Shown here: one piece after another, positions 25,410 to 34,721 of the stretch
How positions within the stretch are numbered: the first letter of the stretch is position 1
Layout of the letters: every line of letters starts with the position of its first letter
Position numbers and translations under genes: made by a program
The notes under the pieces: model-generated
Seen by the model: the letters and a program-made list of their open reading frames with translations, nothing else
Told to the model about the DNA's origin: nothing
Database searches by the model: none
DNA from: an uncultured Rhizobiaceae group bacterium
Lineage (GTDB): Bacteria; Pseudomonadota; Alphaproteobacteria; Rhizobiales; Rhizobiaceae
Assembly (NCBI GenBank): GCA_937930845.1
Contig: CALHBJ010000011.1
Span: forward strand, 243,267 to 307,266
Length of the DNA: 64,000 bases
Direction: 5' to 3'

Positions 25410-26306
25410 CTATTTTGGCGGCGGTGCAAACAGTTCGGCAAAGAAATCGACCATCTGGCTCACCATTTCTTCACCCCGCCCTTCCGACATGGCGAGCGAC
25501 AAGGCCTGTTTTGCTCCGCCAGACATCAAACTTGGAACACCGGCATCATCGGCCATGGTCGCATAATATCCCACATCCTTGCGGGCATTTTTGATGGCAA
25601 ACGCCAATTGGTCTGGCTGTCCGTCCACTGCATAGCCTTTGACAAAATCCATCATGCCTGAATGCAGCGGCCCTGCACTCATCACGTCATAAAGTGTTTG
25701 GCGTTCAACACCGGCAAGGTCAGCCATGGCAAAGGCTTCCGCCATGGAATTTGCCACCGTCATGCCAAAGAAATTATTGATCAGTTTCACCGTATGGCCG
25801 GCCCCCAGCGGACCCAGGTGAAAGACATTCTCCCCAAGGTCGTCCAACACTGGCTTGACCCGGTCAAACACCTGCCTATCACCCGCACCCATAATATTAA
25901 GTGCCCCGTCCAGGGCATGCGCCGGTGTTCTGCCCAGCGGTGCATCCATGAATCCAGCACCTTTGGCTGCAACCAATTCACCCAGCATACGGGTGGAAGC
26001 GGGCAGCGACGTGCCAAAATCAACCACCGTCATGCCAGCTTCAAGTCCGGCAATCACGCCATCTTCGCCCATCATGCGCGATTCAACAGATGCGGATGTA
26101 TCAACACACAACATTACGATGTCACTGGCCTGTGCCAGCGATTTCGACGATTGATGCTCCACCGCACCACGGGCAATGGCCGCATCCACATTGGCGCGGG
26201 ACCGGTTGGCAATCACGTTCACCACGTAACCTTTGTCGAGCAGCCGCGACACCATGGCAGCCCCCATAAGGCCAAGACCGATAAATCCAATTTTTTGCTG
26301 TGTCAT
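25410..26306 (-). CDS. NAD(P)-dependent beta-hydroxyacid dehydrogenase (3-HIBADH/GlxR family)
   Basis: A 298-residue oxidoreductase of the 3-hydroxyisobutyrate dehydrogenase/tartronate semialdehyde reductase family. The Rossmann motif GFIGLGLMGAAM is at residues 6-17. The substrate signature is GTSLPASTRML near 98, and the catalytic Lys is in GAGHTVKLINNF near residue 170. The start overlaps the stop of the preceding dioxygenase gene by four bases, so translation is probably coupled. It is the last gene of the eight-gene operon starting with dctP. It likely reduces or oxidises a C3-C4 semialdehyde produced by the pathway; the exact substrate is unknown. Confidence 0.9.
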   Translation of the reverse strand: MTQQKIGFIGLGLMGAAMVSRLLDKGYVVNVIANRSRANVDAAIARGAVEHQSSKSLAQASDIVMLCVDTSASVESRMMGEDGVIAGLEAGMTVVDFGTSLPASTRMLGELVAAKGAGFMDAPLGRTPAHALDGALNIMGAGDRQVFDRVKPVLDDLGENVFHLGPLGAGHTVKLINNFFGMTVANSMAEAFAMADLAGVERQTLYDVMSAGPLHSGMMDFVKGYAVDGQPDQLAFAIKNARKDVGYYATMADDAGVPSLMSGGAKQALSLAMSEGRGEEMVSQMVDFFAELFAPPPK

Positions 26307-27205
26307 GTTTCTGCTTTCATTTTTTCAAGAGTGGCATAGGCCGGAGCACTTTGCCCGGCCTGAATTTCATAAATCGAACCCGCGCGGGCCGGTTGCGGTT
26401 GCGGGATGCGTATAGGCACATTTTCCAAACGCGGTTGCAGGGTCGTCTTTCCACACAGCATGAGAGAATCGTAGTCTGCAATGCTGTCAAAGCGCGTCAT
26501 CGCACCCATAATTGGAAAAGCGTCTGCCGCCATCATTTCATAGAATAACATCTGCCGGTCCCGGTTCGATGTATTGAGGGCAGAACCATGGAGAGTTCTG
26601 GCGTGGTGAACCGTCACGGTTCCAGCCGGGCCCGTCAGGGAAACCGCATCATCGAGATCGTAATTTTCAGCCGCCAGATCAACCGATCCGGCGAAAACAC
26701 CACCGCTGTGATGGTCCAGGATCGGCCCCTTGTGGGAACCGGGAAACACCTGCAACGGCCCGTTCTCCAAATCCATATCATCAAATACGATGCCAATGGC
26801 AATCACATCATCATTTGTATGGGGATAGAATGCAAAATCCTGATGCCATTGCACCGGGGCACCATATTGCGCCTTTTTCATATTGAGCTTGGCAGTATGC
26901 ATTCGAATATCGGGGCCAATGAGGTCACGGGCAAGCCCAAGAATGTGGTCGCTTAACATGAGGGAGCGAAAGAATTCGCTCTGCAGGTCTGGACGTTTAA
27001 GGCGTCGAATTCTGGGAGCCGCGCGCGTATGGCTTTCTTCCAGATCGATAAGATCATCGCTTTCATCAATATCGTCCGCATGGCCCGACAAGCGGTCTAT
27101 TTCCTGTCGCGCCTGGGCAACGATGTCATTCGACAAATGGCCTGGCAGGGCAAGATAGCCATTGTCGTGGAAAAAACTGACCTGATCCCTGTTCAAACAT
27201 TCCAT
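26303..27205 (-). CDS. Phytanoyl-CoA dioxygenase (PhyH) family protein, copy 2
   Basis: A 300-residue Fe(II)/2-oxoglutarate-dependent oxygenase of the PhyH family. The iron ligands are visible as the HxD pair in QWHQDFAFYPHTNDD near residue 120 and a distal His in VTVHHARTLHGS near residue 205. NGPLQVFPGSHKG lies between. Such enzymes hydroxylate or oxidatively cleave C-H next to acids, phosphonates or small metabolites. It is not a close copy of the other PhyH gene (28755-29708) in this operon, so the two probably act on different intermediates. It overlaps the downstream dehydrogenase gene by four bases. Confidence 0.88.
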   Translation of the reverse strand: MECLNRDQVSFFHDNGYLALPGHLSNDIVAQARQEIDRLSGHADDIDESDDLIDLEESHTRAAPRIRRLKRPDLQSEFFRSLMLSDHILGLARDLIGPDIRMHTAKLNMKKAQYGAPVQWHQDFAFYPHTNDDVIAIGIVFDDMDLENGPLQVFPGSHKGPILDHHSGGVFAGSVDLAAENYDLDDAVSLTGPAGTVTVHHARTLHGSALNTSNRDRQMLFYEMMAADAFPIMGAMTRFDSIADYDSLMLCGKTTLQPRLENVPIRIPQPQPARAGSIYEIQAGQSAPAYATLEKMKAET

Positions 27206-27238
27206 GGCATGACCACCTTCCCCTCAATCGCAACACAA

Positions 27239-28744
27239 TCACATCGTGGCGCCGATTTGCCATGGCACAAATTCAAAATCTCCCAGCCCCTGGGCTTCGG
27301 ATTTCGTTTGTTCTCCCGACGCAACACGCAACAGCATGTCGTAAATTTCGCGACCCGCCTGTTCCAGTGATGTGCCATTGGACAAAATCGTGCCCGCGTT
27401 AAAATCCATATCCGCTTCCATGCGATTGAACATTTCGCTGTTGGTTGCAATCTTGACGCAAGGCGCGGGCTTGCTGCCAAATGCCGAGCCACGCCCGGTT
27501 GTGAAAGTAACCAGATTGCACCCCGAAGCGATTTGACCGGTCACCGATGCCGGGTCATAGCCCGGCGAATCCATGAAAGCAAAACCCGGTTTTGTGACCG
27601 GTTCGCCATATTTATAAACGCCGGTTAGCGGTGATGTCCCCCCTTTGGCAACAGCCCCCAGCGACTTCTCCAATATGGTGGTCAAACCACCTTTCTTGTT
27701 GCCCGGCGAGGGATTGTTATCCATCGACCCGCGATTGCGGTGGGTATAGTCCTCCCACCAGCGGATAAGGCTCACCAGTTTGCGCCCGGTTTTTTCATCC
27801 ACTGCCCGGCGGGTGAGCAAGTGTTCCGCGCCATATACTTCTGGCGTTTCCGCCAACACGCCCGTGCCGCCCTGGGCCACCAGCAAATCACACGCATAGC
27901 CCAGTGCAGGGTTTGCGGTGATGCCGGACCACGCATCAGAACCGCCACATTGCAAAGCCACTTTCAATTCCGAGGCCGGGCAGGGTTCGCGCTTCATCTC
28001 GTTGGCCAGCGGCAACATGGAACGCACTTTTTCAATGCCCACTTCCACTGTCTTGGCAAGGCCCGCCACATCTTGGATGTTCATGGCATGAAACAAGGGG
28101 CCTTTCTCAATGCCATAGGCTTCAAGCAACCAATCGATCTGGTTCATCTCGCAACCAAGACCCACCATCAAAACCCCGGCGTGATTGGCATGGCGCGCAT
28201 AGCCCCACATGACCCTTTGCAACGCATCGAACCCTTCGCCATCGCCCGCCATGCCGCAGCCTGTGCCGTGAACGAATGCCACCACACCATCAACATTGGG
28301 ATATTGGGCCAGTTCCTCAGGTCCAAACGCATCTGCAATCTTGCGCGCGGCAGTGGCGGAACAATTGACTGATGTGAGAACGGCAATGTAATTGCGCGTG
28401 CCAACCGCTCCGTTAGGCCGCCGAAACCCCATAAACGTATCCGGTTGAGCCACCACGGGAATGTCCCGCAGATTGGTCGAAAACTCATAATCAGCGTCAG
28501 TGTTGCGGAACTCCACATTGTGGGTGTGGATATGGTCGCCAGCTGCAATGTCATTGGCAGCATAACCGATGATCTGAGCATATTTGCGCACCGCCTGCCC
28601 CTGGGCGATTGGTCCGGTAGCCACCTTATGGCCGCGGGGTATGAGCATATTTGTCACCACCCCTTCAACACGCGCGCCTGCCTCCAGAGGCTTGATGGCG
28701 GTCACCACATTGTCGCTATCGTCCAGGCGCACTGTCATACTCAT
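27239..28744 (-). CDS. UxaA-family dehydratase (altronate/galactarate dehydratase-like)
   Basis: A 501-residue protein with an N-terminal SAF domain (about residues 1-95, IKPLEAGARVEGVVTNMLIPRG-like) fused to the large UxaA catalytic domain (VGTRNYIAVLTSVNCSATAARKI; VAFVHGTGCGMAG; GLGCEMNQIDWL; LQCGGSDAWSGITANPALG; FMDSPGYDPASVTGQIASGCNLVTFTTGRGS). The family removes water, or in SuyAB sulfite, from hydroxy-acids using iron. The longer reading frame to 28858 gives an implausible N-terminus. ATG 28744 has GAGG upstream and lies ten bases after the PhyH stop. Gene context suggests a sugar-acid-like substrate. Confidence 0.9.
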   Translation of the reverse strand: MSMTVRLDDSDNVVTAIKPLEAGARVEGVVTNMLIPRGHKVATGPIAQGQAVRKYAQIIGYAANDIAAGDHIHTHNVEFRNTDADYEFSTNLRDIPVVAQPDTFMGFRRPNGAVGTRNYIAVLTSVNCSATAARKIADAFGPEELAQYPNVDGVVAFVHGTGCGMAGDGEGFDALQRVMWGYARHANHAGVLMVGLGCEMNQIDWLLEAYGIEKGPLFHAMNIQDVAGLAKTVEVGIEKVRSMLPLANEMKREPCPASELKVALQCGGSDAWSGITANPALGYACDLLVAQGGTGVLAETPEVYGAEHLLTRRAVDEKTGRKLVSLIRWWEDYTHRNRGSMDNNPSPGNKKGGLTTILEKSLGAVAKGGTSPLTGVYKYGEPVTKPGFAFMDSPGYDPASVTGQIASGCNLVTFTTGRGSAFGSKPAPCVKIATNSEMFNRMEADMDFNAGTILSNGTSLEQAGREIYDMLLRVASGEQTKSEAQGLGDFEFVPWQIGATM

Positions 28745-28754
28745 TCGCTTTACC

Positions 28755-29708
28755 TCAGGCACAGGCAGGGGCATCGCCCTGCCATCGGTGAATATCAATA
28801 TGCGGCTGCACGGCAAGGCGCTCGCGCGCGTCTTCCCACATGCAGCGCCATGCGTCACACGACGTCAGCACAGATGATGGATGGCGCTTCGAACGTGCAA
28901 CAAATTCGGGAAAGTGAGACCTCCCTGTTGGTTGGCCAGTCACATTATAACGCAGATCGAATGACCATCGAAAACCGTCCGTTTGATTGACCAGGGACGC
29001 ATGGGGCGTGAGCGGATGAAACACCACAACGCCACCGGACTTTACCGGCAAAGGCAACGCCGCTGAGGTGTCAATCTGGCCATCGGCAATCTCGGTCTGG
29101 CTGCGCGGGCAATGGACCTTGATGCCATCCCGGTGTCCCCGGGGCAAAACCTGCAGGCACCCGTTTTCAACCGTGGCATCACTCACCGCACACCACACGG
29201 TCACCATATGGGTCTCATCTGCATCCTCCAGCGCAACCGCGCGGTCCTGATGCCAGTCGGTGGACGTAATATGGGCGCGAATTTCATCGCTTTGCAGGTC
29301 AGATGATGGCGGTTTGATGCGCATATGTTGAATCGGATTGGAAGTAATTTCCGGTCCGATCAGATCTTCCACCAGATCGAGCAGCCGTTGGTTGGTGACC
29401 ATTTCAAACACCGCAGGCCCAAAATGCATTGGCGTATCCCCATGTATGCGATCTCCAGGCAGGGAGATATCCAGGGGCTGGAACCAGTCGCATTTTGCGC
29501 GATACGCGAAGAGCAGTTTTTCATCGAACGTCAGTCCGCCGGGAGAAACAGAAACCCGCCCTTCGTCAAACCAGCTATCGTAAAGCTGGTCCAGAAGGAC
29601 AGCATATTCGGCCCTCACCGGATTGAGCACCGTCTCCTGGTCGAGAACATTTTCAACGACGAGGTAACCCTCACGCTGAAAATGTTCTTTCTGGTCGGCA
29701 CTCAACAT
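28755..29708 (-). CDS. Phytanoyl-CoA dioxygenase (PhyH) family protein, copy 1
   Basis: A 317-residue Fe(II)/2-oxoglutarate oxygenase. The HxD iron ligands are in STDWHQDRAVALEDADE near residue 155 and the distal His is in VVFHPLTPHASLVN near residue 235. NGCLQVLPRGHRDG lies between. The C-terminal tail extends beyond the family core (ending WQGDAPACA). It sits between the TRAP large permease gene (9-base gap) and the UxaA gene (10-base gap), so it is firmly part of the operon. Substrate unknown; it probably hydroxylates or demethylates the imported compound before dehydration. Confidence 0.88.
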   Translation of the reverse strand: MLSADQKEHFQREGYLVVENVLDQETVLNPVRAEYAVLLDQLYDSWFDEGRVSVSPGGLTFDEKLLFAYRAKCDWFQPLDISLPGDRIHGDTPMHFGPAVFEMVTNQRLLDLVEDLIGPEITSNPIQHMRIKPPSSDLQSDEIRAHITSTDWHQDRAVALEDADETHMVTVWCAVSDATVENGCLQVLPRGHRDGIKVHCPRSQTEIADGQIDTSAALPLPVKSGGVVVFHPLTPHASLVNQTDGFRWSFDLRYNVTGQPTGRSHFPEFVARSKRHPSSVLTSCDAWRCMWEDARERLAVQPHIDIHRWQGDAPACA

Positions 29709-29717
29709 AGGTTTTTC

Positions 29718-31331
29718 CTACAAAAACACCGTAGTTATTTCCGGCACCAGCAAGATGATGGACAAAATCAACAATTGCATGGCGATGAAAGGCAGGAACC
29801 CGCGGAAAATATCCGGCAAAGTAATGTAGGAAGGCGCCACGGATTTCAGATAAAACGCCGCCGGTCCGAACGGAGGTGACAGGAACGACACCTGCATATT
29901 CACGCAGAAGAGAATACCGAACCAGACCTGCACCGCTGTGCGCGAATCCAAACCACCCGTTAGCCCCAATTCGTCCATCGGCAATTTCAACACGATGGGC
30001 AGGAACACGGGCATGACCAGAAGTACGATGCCGGTCCAGTCCATAAACGCGCCAAGGAACAGGAAGATTACCATCATCACCAGCAACACGCCCATGGTGG
30101 GCAAATCGTAACCGACGATCAGGTTGGCCACATAGGTTGGCCCCCCGGAAATCGTGTAGGCCCCCGCCAGCGCGGTTGCGCCAAAGGTGACCCAGATAAT
30201 CGTGCCGGTTGATTTAAAGGTCCGCATCGATGCTTCGGTGAGCAGATTGAACGAAAACTCACCACGCACCACAATCAGGACCAGAACCGCAACCGACCCC
30301 ATGGCAGCAGCTTCGGTGATGCCGGTAATGCCGCCATAGATCGACCCAAGCACCACGGCCACAATACCCAGCGGCTGAACCAGTCCCTTGCCCCGCGCCC
30401 AGGCTTCAGTGCGGCGCTCACGCCCCACATTCAAAAGCCACACCAGCGCCACACCAATAAGCGGCAATGCCCAGTAAAGTGTGCTGATGGATTGGAACCA
30501 GGTGCGCTCTTCAATTTTGACAAATCCTGTTTGAACAAAAAAGAAACGCAACAAAATAAGACCCACAACAAATGCAACGACCTGCGCCAGCAGTGTCGAC
30601 AACAGAAGTTTCTTTTCACTTGGCTCCAGATCGCCGGGCTGTGGGTCCGGCAAGGGGGCCAGTTCCGGCTGCAGGCGTGTTCTCACCAAAATGTAGATGA
30701 TGTAACACCCGGCCAGCATGAAGCCGGGAATAAACGCGGCCTGGAACAAAGCGTGGATCGACGTCTCGGTGATCAATCCATAGAAGATCAATACGATGGA
30801 AGGCGGGATCATCGTGCCCAGCGAACCGGACGCACAGATGGTGCCAATGGCCAGGTTTTGATCATATCCCAAACGCAGCATTTGCGGCAGCGCGATGAGA
30901 CCAAGCAACACGACTTCACCACCAATAATCCCCGACATGGCGGCCATGACAATTGCCATCAGGGCGGTAACGACCGCGATGCCGCCGCGTGTGCGGTTCA
31001 TCCACTGATTAAGCGATGAATACATGTCACGGGCAATGCCAGACCGTTCCAGCAATGTTGCCATGAAGATAAACAAGGGCACTGATATCAAGACGTAATT
31101 CGTCGTTATGCCATAGAGGCGCTGGGCCAGAATATTCATCGGTCCCGACCCGAAACTTCGGGTGAGGATCCCTTCACCAAAGGTCCATGGCGCTGTCAGC
31201 AATTGAGGTTCGAATTTCATAACCATGACAAGCACGGCCAGGAATCCCGAGGCAAAGCCCAGCGGCATTCCAATCGCCAGCAGCATGAGCATGCCGCACA
31301 GCAATACGATGGAAATTGTACCGATATCCAT
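29718..31331 (-). CDS. dctM: TRAP transporter large permease DctM, extended type
   Basis: A 537-residue integral membrane subunit that carries out sodium-driven import with DctQ and DctP. The DctM core is visible (IGMPLGFASGFLAVL; GIIGGEVVLLGLIALPQMLRLGYD; GSLGTMIPPSIVLIFYGLITETSI; GAFMDWTGIVLLVMPVFLPIV). At about residues 240-345 there is an insertion with extra helices. This is the longer subfamily associated with mannitol/chloroaromatic TRAP systems rather than the 430-residue C4-dicarboxylate type. ATG 31331 lies one base from the dctQ stop. Confidence 0.92.
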   Translation of the reverse strand: MDIGTISIVLLCGMLMLLAIGMPLGFASGFLAVLVMVMKFEPQLLTAPWTFGEGILTRSFGSGPMNILAQRLYGITTNYVLISVPLFIFMATLLERSGIARDMYSSLNQWMNRTRGGIAVVTALMAIVMAAMSGIIGGEVVLLGLIALPQMLRLGYDQNLAIGTICASGSLGTMIPPSIVLIFYGLITETSIHALFQAAFIPGFMLAGCYIIYILVRTRLQPELAPLPDPQPGDLEPSEKKLLLSTLLAQVVAFVVGLILLRFFFVQTGFVKIEERTWFQSISTLYWALPLIGVALVWLLNVGRERRTEAWARGKGLVQPLGIVAVVLGSIYGGITGITEAAAMGSVAVLVLIVVRGEFSFNLLTEASMRTFKSTGTIIWVTFGATALAGAYTISGGPTYVANLIVGYDLPTMGVLLVMMVIFLFLGAFMDWTGIVLLVMPVFLPIVLKLPMDELGLTGGLDSRTAVQVWFGILFCVNMQVSFLSPPFGPAAFYLKSVAPSYITLPDIFRGFLPFIAMQLLILSIILLVPEITTVFL

Positions 31332-31332
31332 C

Positions 31333-32193
31333 TCAGCGATCCCCCTTGATTTTGCCGCTTGCGGCATCAACTTTCGGCGGATTTCCGCTCAATACGGCAT
31401 CGGGAGGGGTAATTTCGCCCCCCTCATCAACCACGTTGATTTTCCGCAAGACTTCCGCTTCTTCTTCCACTTCGTCGACAATCACCATCGGTGTTGGCGT
31501 GCGGTTGAAATCCTTGATCAACCCATACAACACGATGGCGATGCTGATCAGCAGGATCACCCCGACCCCAATACGCCACTTCAATGGCATTTTGAGTGAG
31601 CCTTCCACATCAGTAAATTCGCTGAACAGGATTGGGATCGCCCAAAGACAAAGTCCGATCAGCACACCACCTGCAATCAAATCAAAAGTTTTGCGCACCC
31701 AGGCTTTGGCAGGCCAGTCGCGGATCAGATTGGAAACCGCCTGCAAGCCCAGAACCAGCAATGTTGCCAAAATGAGTGGCTTGTTGGTTGCCGGGATGGG
31801 CGGATCAAACGCTGTGCCAAAGGCTTCCCAGCGCCAGAACTTGGCCGCGGCTTCCCCAAACCCGCCATAGATAACAGCAAAGGCGAAGATACAAACGCAC
31901 AGTGCGGAAATCGTATCAAACACCTTACGCAGCCATTTGGGTGCGATGTCATAGATGATGAAAATACGAATGTGGCTGCGTTGCTGCATGGCATAAAGAC
32001 CGGCCGTCACATAAATCGCACCGCCCACCCACAGCGACATCTCATTCACCCATAGCGTGGGTCGAAACAGGACATAGCGCATGAACACTTCGTAGAAAAT
32101 GATCGCAACGATGAAAGCGGGTGCCCACATCGCCACGCGGCTGAAACTCCAGTTCAACCGGTCAACCGGCCCCGTGGTCTCGTGCTCAATCAT
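31333..32193 (-). CDS. dctQ: TRAP transporter small permease DctQ, extended type
   Basis: A 286-residue membrane subunit. The DctQ core (WVNEMSLWVGGAIYVTAGLYAMQQRSHIRI) is followed by additional helices and a charged, probably cytosolic tail of about 60 residues (EVEEEAEVLRKINVVDEGGEI). Typical DctQ proteins are 160-200 residues, so this is an extended form matching the extended DctM. ATG 32193 has AAGGA upstream; the frame to 32268 is not supported by a ribosome site. It forms a TRAP set with genes at 29718 and 33436. Confidence 0.9.
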   Translation of the reverse strand: MIEHETTGPVDRLNWSFSRVAMWAPAFIVAIIFYEVFMRYVLFRPTLWVNEMSLWVGGAIYVTAGLYAMQQRSHIRIFIIYDIAPKWLRKVFDTISALCVCIFAFAVIYGGFGEAAAKFWRWEAFGTAFDPPIPATNKPLILATLLVLGLQAVSNLIRDWPAKAWVRKTFDLIAGGVLIGLCLWAIPILFSEFTDVEGSLKMPLKWRIGVGVILLISIAIVLYGLIKDFNRTPTPMVIVDEVEEEAEVLRKINVVDEGGEITPPDAVLSGNPPKVDAASGKIKGDR

Positions 32194-32206
32194 GGTATTA
32201 TCCTTC

Positions 32207-33373
32207 CTAGCCCATCTCGTAGTGTGCGATGAAATCAGGGTCCGGGTCGATACCCAATCCGGGACCATTGGGAACTTTTACAAAGCCATTATTGGCTTTG
32301 ACCTGACCTTGAATAGACAAAGGTTCTTTCAACAGATCATCGCGAAATTTATTGTCCGTTGTGTCAAACTCCAGCATCGGCTCAACCGGGACCAGCCCTC
32401 CCGGCATTGGCTCTAATGCGGCCAGCAATTGCAGATTGGTGGCCACGGCAACCGCAGAGCCCCAAACGTGATTGACCACCGGCACAAACCGCGCCTGGCA
32501 CAAGGCCACGACTTTCAGATATTCAGAAATGCCCCCAAGCGCGCAAACTTCCGGCTGGGCAAGGGATACACAATTTGCATCCAGCAAATCGCGCCAGCCC
32601 CAGCGCGTAAATTCAGCTTCGCCACCGGCAATGCGCGTTTTTAATTTCGAGCGCAGAAATTTATATCCATCCCGGTCTTCCGGCGCGACCGGCTCCTCAA
32701 ACCAATAGGCGTCAAGGTCATCCAGCGCCAACCCCACTTCCAGCGCATCATCGCTGGTATAACAATGATTGGCATCAACCATGAAGCGGTAATCGTCCCC
32801 AACACCTGCGCGAACGGCCTGCGCCAATCGAATATCATCACGAGCGCCCAGCCCAACTTTCATTTTTGTGGCAACGAAACCTGCATCGCGAATAGCGGCG
32901 GCCTCTTCCTTAAAGCGCGCCACATGATCATCAACACTTTCGCGCTTGAGCATCATCCCATAGCCATAGACCGGCACCTGATCGCGAAACTTGCCGCCAA
33001 TCAACTTGCAGATGGGTTGTCCGGCGACCTTGCCGGCAATATCCCACAACGCAATATCAACGCCGGACAATGCCTGTATAGGCATTCCCTTTTGCCCATG
33101 GTCCCGCAGTAAATTGTACACTTTGTGCCAGATCGGGCCGCGATTGAGTGGATCACAACCAATGATCATCGGCGCAATAACGGTCTCAACAATACCCTTA
33201 TTGGCGCGGGCAACATTGCCCGGTCCGAAGCACTCGCCCCAACCCGTGATACCTTCATCGGTGCGAACCTCAACCAGATGCGCTGTCCGGCGGGCATAAT
33301 ATTGCTGCGAATAGCCGAGTTCTTCGGGCATATCGTATTGCAACACATGGCTGATGATGTGGGTGATTTTCAT
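32207..33373 (-). CDS. Mandelate racemase/muconate-lactonizing enzyme (enolase superfamily)
   Basis: A 388-residue enolase-superfamily enzyme with an N-terminal capping domain and a barrel. The barrel carries K-M-K (VATKMKVGLG near residue 170), the metal ligands Asp (MVDANHC), Glu (WFEEPV) and Glu (IAGGEAEFTRW), and a late His (VVNHVWGSAVAVATN). This is the mandelate-racemase subgroup pattern. Members dehydrate or racemise sugar acids. It lies between dctP and dctQ, so it probably acts first on the imported acid. The specific sugar acid cannot be assigned from sequence. Confidence 0.9.
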   Translation of the reverse strand: MKITHIISHVLQYDMPEELGYSQQYYARRTAHLVEVRTDEGITGWGECFGPGNVARANKGIVETVIAPMIIGCDPLNRGPIWHKVYNLLRDHGQKGMPIQALSGVDIALWDIAGKVAGQPICKLIGGKFRDQVPVYGYGMMLKRESVDDHVARFKEEAAAIRDAGFVATKMKVGLGARDDIRLAQAVRAGVGDDYRFMVDANHCYTSDDALEVGLALDDLDAYWFEEPVAPEDRDGYKFLRSKLKTRIAGGEAEFTRWGWRDLLDANCVSLAQPEVCALGGISEYLKVVALCQARFVPVVNHVWGSAVAVATNLQLLAALEPMPGGLVPVEPMLEFDTTDNKFRDDLLKEPLSIQGQVKANNGFVKVPNGPGLGIDPDPDFIAHYEMG

Positions 33374-33390
33374 CGAGGGTCAAATTGAAC

Positions 33391-33420
33391 AAAAAAAGGG
33401 CGGCCAAACCGGCCGCCCTT
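33391..33420 (-). terminator. Internal terminator/attenuator after dctP
   Basis: AAGGGCGGCC (33397-33406) pairs with GGCCGCCCTT (33411-33420) around AAACC. On the minus strand the hairpin is followed by seven T residues. It begins 16 bases after the dctP stop and lies 18 bases before the next gene, so it probably lets most transcripts stop after dctP and only a fraction continue into the enzymes and permeases. Confidence 0.88.
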
Positions 33421-33435
33421 TCTAAGCTAAATCGC

Positions 33436-34470
33436 TTACTCTTTCACAAGACCAAGCTGCTTGAGATAAGCAATGTGGCTTGCAACCAGCGCCTTGGCTT
33501 CAGGCGTGGTGGCAAATTCAGGCCATGTTTTCTGAGCCGCATCGCGGAAAGCCGCCAGATCTTCAGGCGACCACTGGGAAATAGTGATGCCCTTGGCTGT
33601 CAGGTCAGCAACCGCTTCAGCATTCTTTTTCTCAAATGTCAGAGCAGATTTCAGCGCGATATCGCCAATAGCCACTTCCATGATCGTTTTATGGTGATCA
33701 GGCATCTTGTCCCAAACCGCCTTGTTACAAGCGATGTGGTCTGATGGCATGGAGTGGAAACCAGGATAGTTGGCGTATTTGGCAATGTCGTAAAGACCAA
33801 GGCCCACATTGTTGGCAAGACCAGATGCATCGGCACCGTCGATGATGCCGGATTCAAGCGCGGTAAAGATTTCGGTGAAATCCATCACGATTGGCTTGGC
33901 GCCAAGCTTGTCAAAAATCTTGGTTTCCATGCCTGGGGGCGAACGGAATTTCCAGTCTTTCAAATCAGCCAGGCCTGCAATTGGCTTCGTCGATGCAAAG
34001 CTTTCCTGACCATAGACGATCCAGCCCACAAGCTGCATGTCATATTTGTTGTACAGCGCATTGGCCGCATCGCGTCCACCACCGTAATACAGCCATGACA
34101 GCTGCTGAACCGGCGTGGCGTAACCGCCCATGATATCACCAACAAACTGGAACGCAGGGTTCTTACCTGTCTGGTAACCGCCGCCAGTCGCATCGCAATC
34201 AAGAATACCGGTTGCAGCCGCGTCAAATGTCTCCACGGACTTCACCACGGAAGACGAGTAGAACATTTCCACGTTGATTTCGCCGTTCGACATCTTCTGG
34301 ATGTTCTCAACATATTCAGTCAGCAATTTGCCCGAAGGTGTTTCAGGCGCATAATGCGTTTGAATGCGCAAATTGGTCTTGGCATGTCCATCGGCAAGTG
34401 CAGCAGAACCGACACCCAGCGCAAGCGCAGAGCCAAGCAAAGCAGTCGCAAGTTTCTTCAAAATCTTCAT
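33436..34470 (-). CDS. dctP: TRAP transporter substrate-binding protein DctP
   Basis: A 344-residue periplasmic binding protein. A signal peptide (MKILKKLATALLGSALALG..., cleavage after ALA near residue 26) is followed by the DctP fold (TNLRIQTHYAPETPSGKLLTEYVENIQKMSNGEI; the conserved ligand Arg in DWKFRSPPGMETKIF; FTEIFTALESGIIDGAD). ATG 34470 has GGAGGA at good spacing. The best-conserved feature, Arg in the K-x-R-x-P stretch, indicates a carboxylate ligand. It is the first gene of the eight-gene operon and is followed by a strong hairpin/attenuator. Confidence 0.93.
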   Translation of the reverse strand: MKILKKLATALLGSALALGVGSAALADGHAKTNLRIQTHYAPETPSGKLLTEYVENIQKMSNGEINVEMFYSSSVVKSVETFDAAATGILDCDATGGGYQTGKNPAFQFVGDIMGGYATPVQQLSWLYYGGGRDAANALYNKYDMQLVGWIVYGQESFASTKPIAGLADLKDWKFRSPPGMETKIFDKLGAKPIVMDFTEIFTALESGIIDGADASGLANNVGLGLYDIAKYANYPGFHSMPSDHIACNKAVWDKMPDHHKTIMEVAIGDIALKSALTFEKKNAEAVADLTAKGITISQWSPEDLAAFRDAAQKTWPEFATTPEAKALVASHIAYLKQLGLVKE

Positions 34471-34721
34471 AGAAATGTTCCTCCCAGAACCAAAAACAAC
34501 GGCCATCCCAGCCGCCTTACAACAATAGAATTCGAATTTCACAGAGTCTGCTTTTCAGTGTCATCGGCGAATTCCCTAACAAAAGACGCCAAAGCGGCTC
34601 TCGCGAGGGTAAACGCTAGCAAGCGCTCCAGAGGCTGACAAGCGCATAAATGCAGTACACCACCATTCCGCGTGGAAGACCCTGCAATTCTAAACCAGTT
34701 GATTGTTCGGCTTGAGGACAA

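Noticed and set aside
27239..28744. Assignment of the UxaA-family gene as sulfolactate sulfo-lyase (SuyAB)
   Set aside because: SuyA and SuyB are usually separate, and no other sulfolactate genes are in the operon; sequence alone does not separate the activities.
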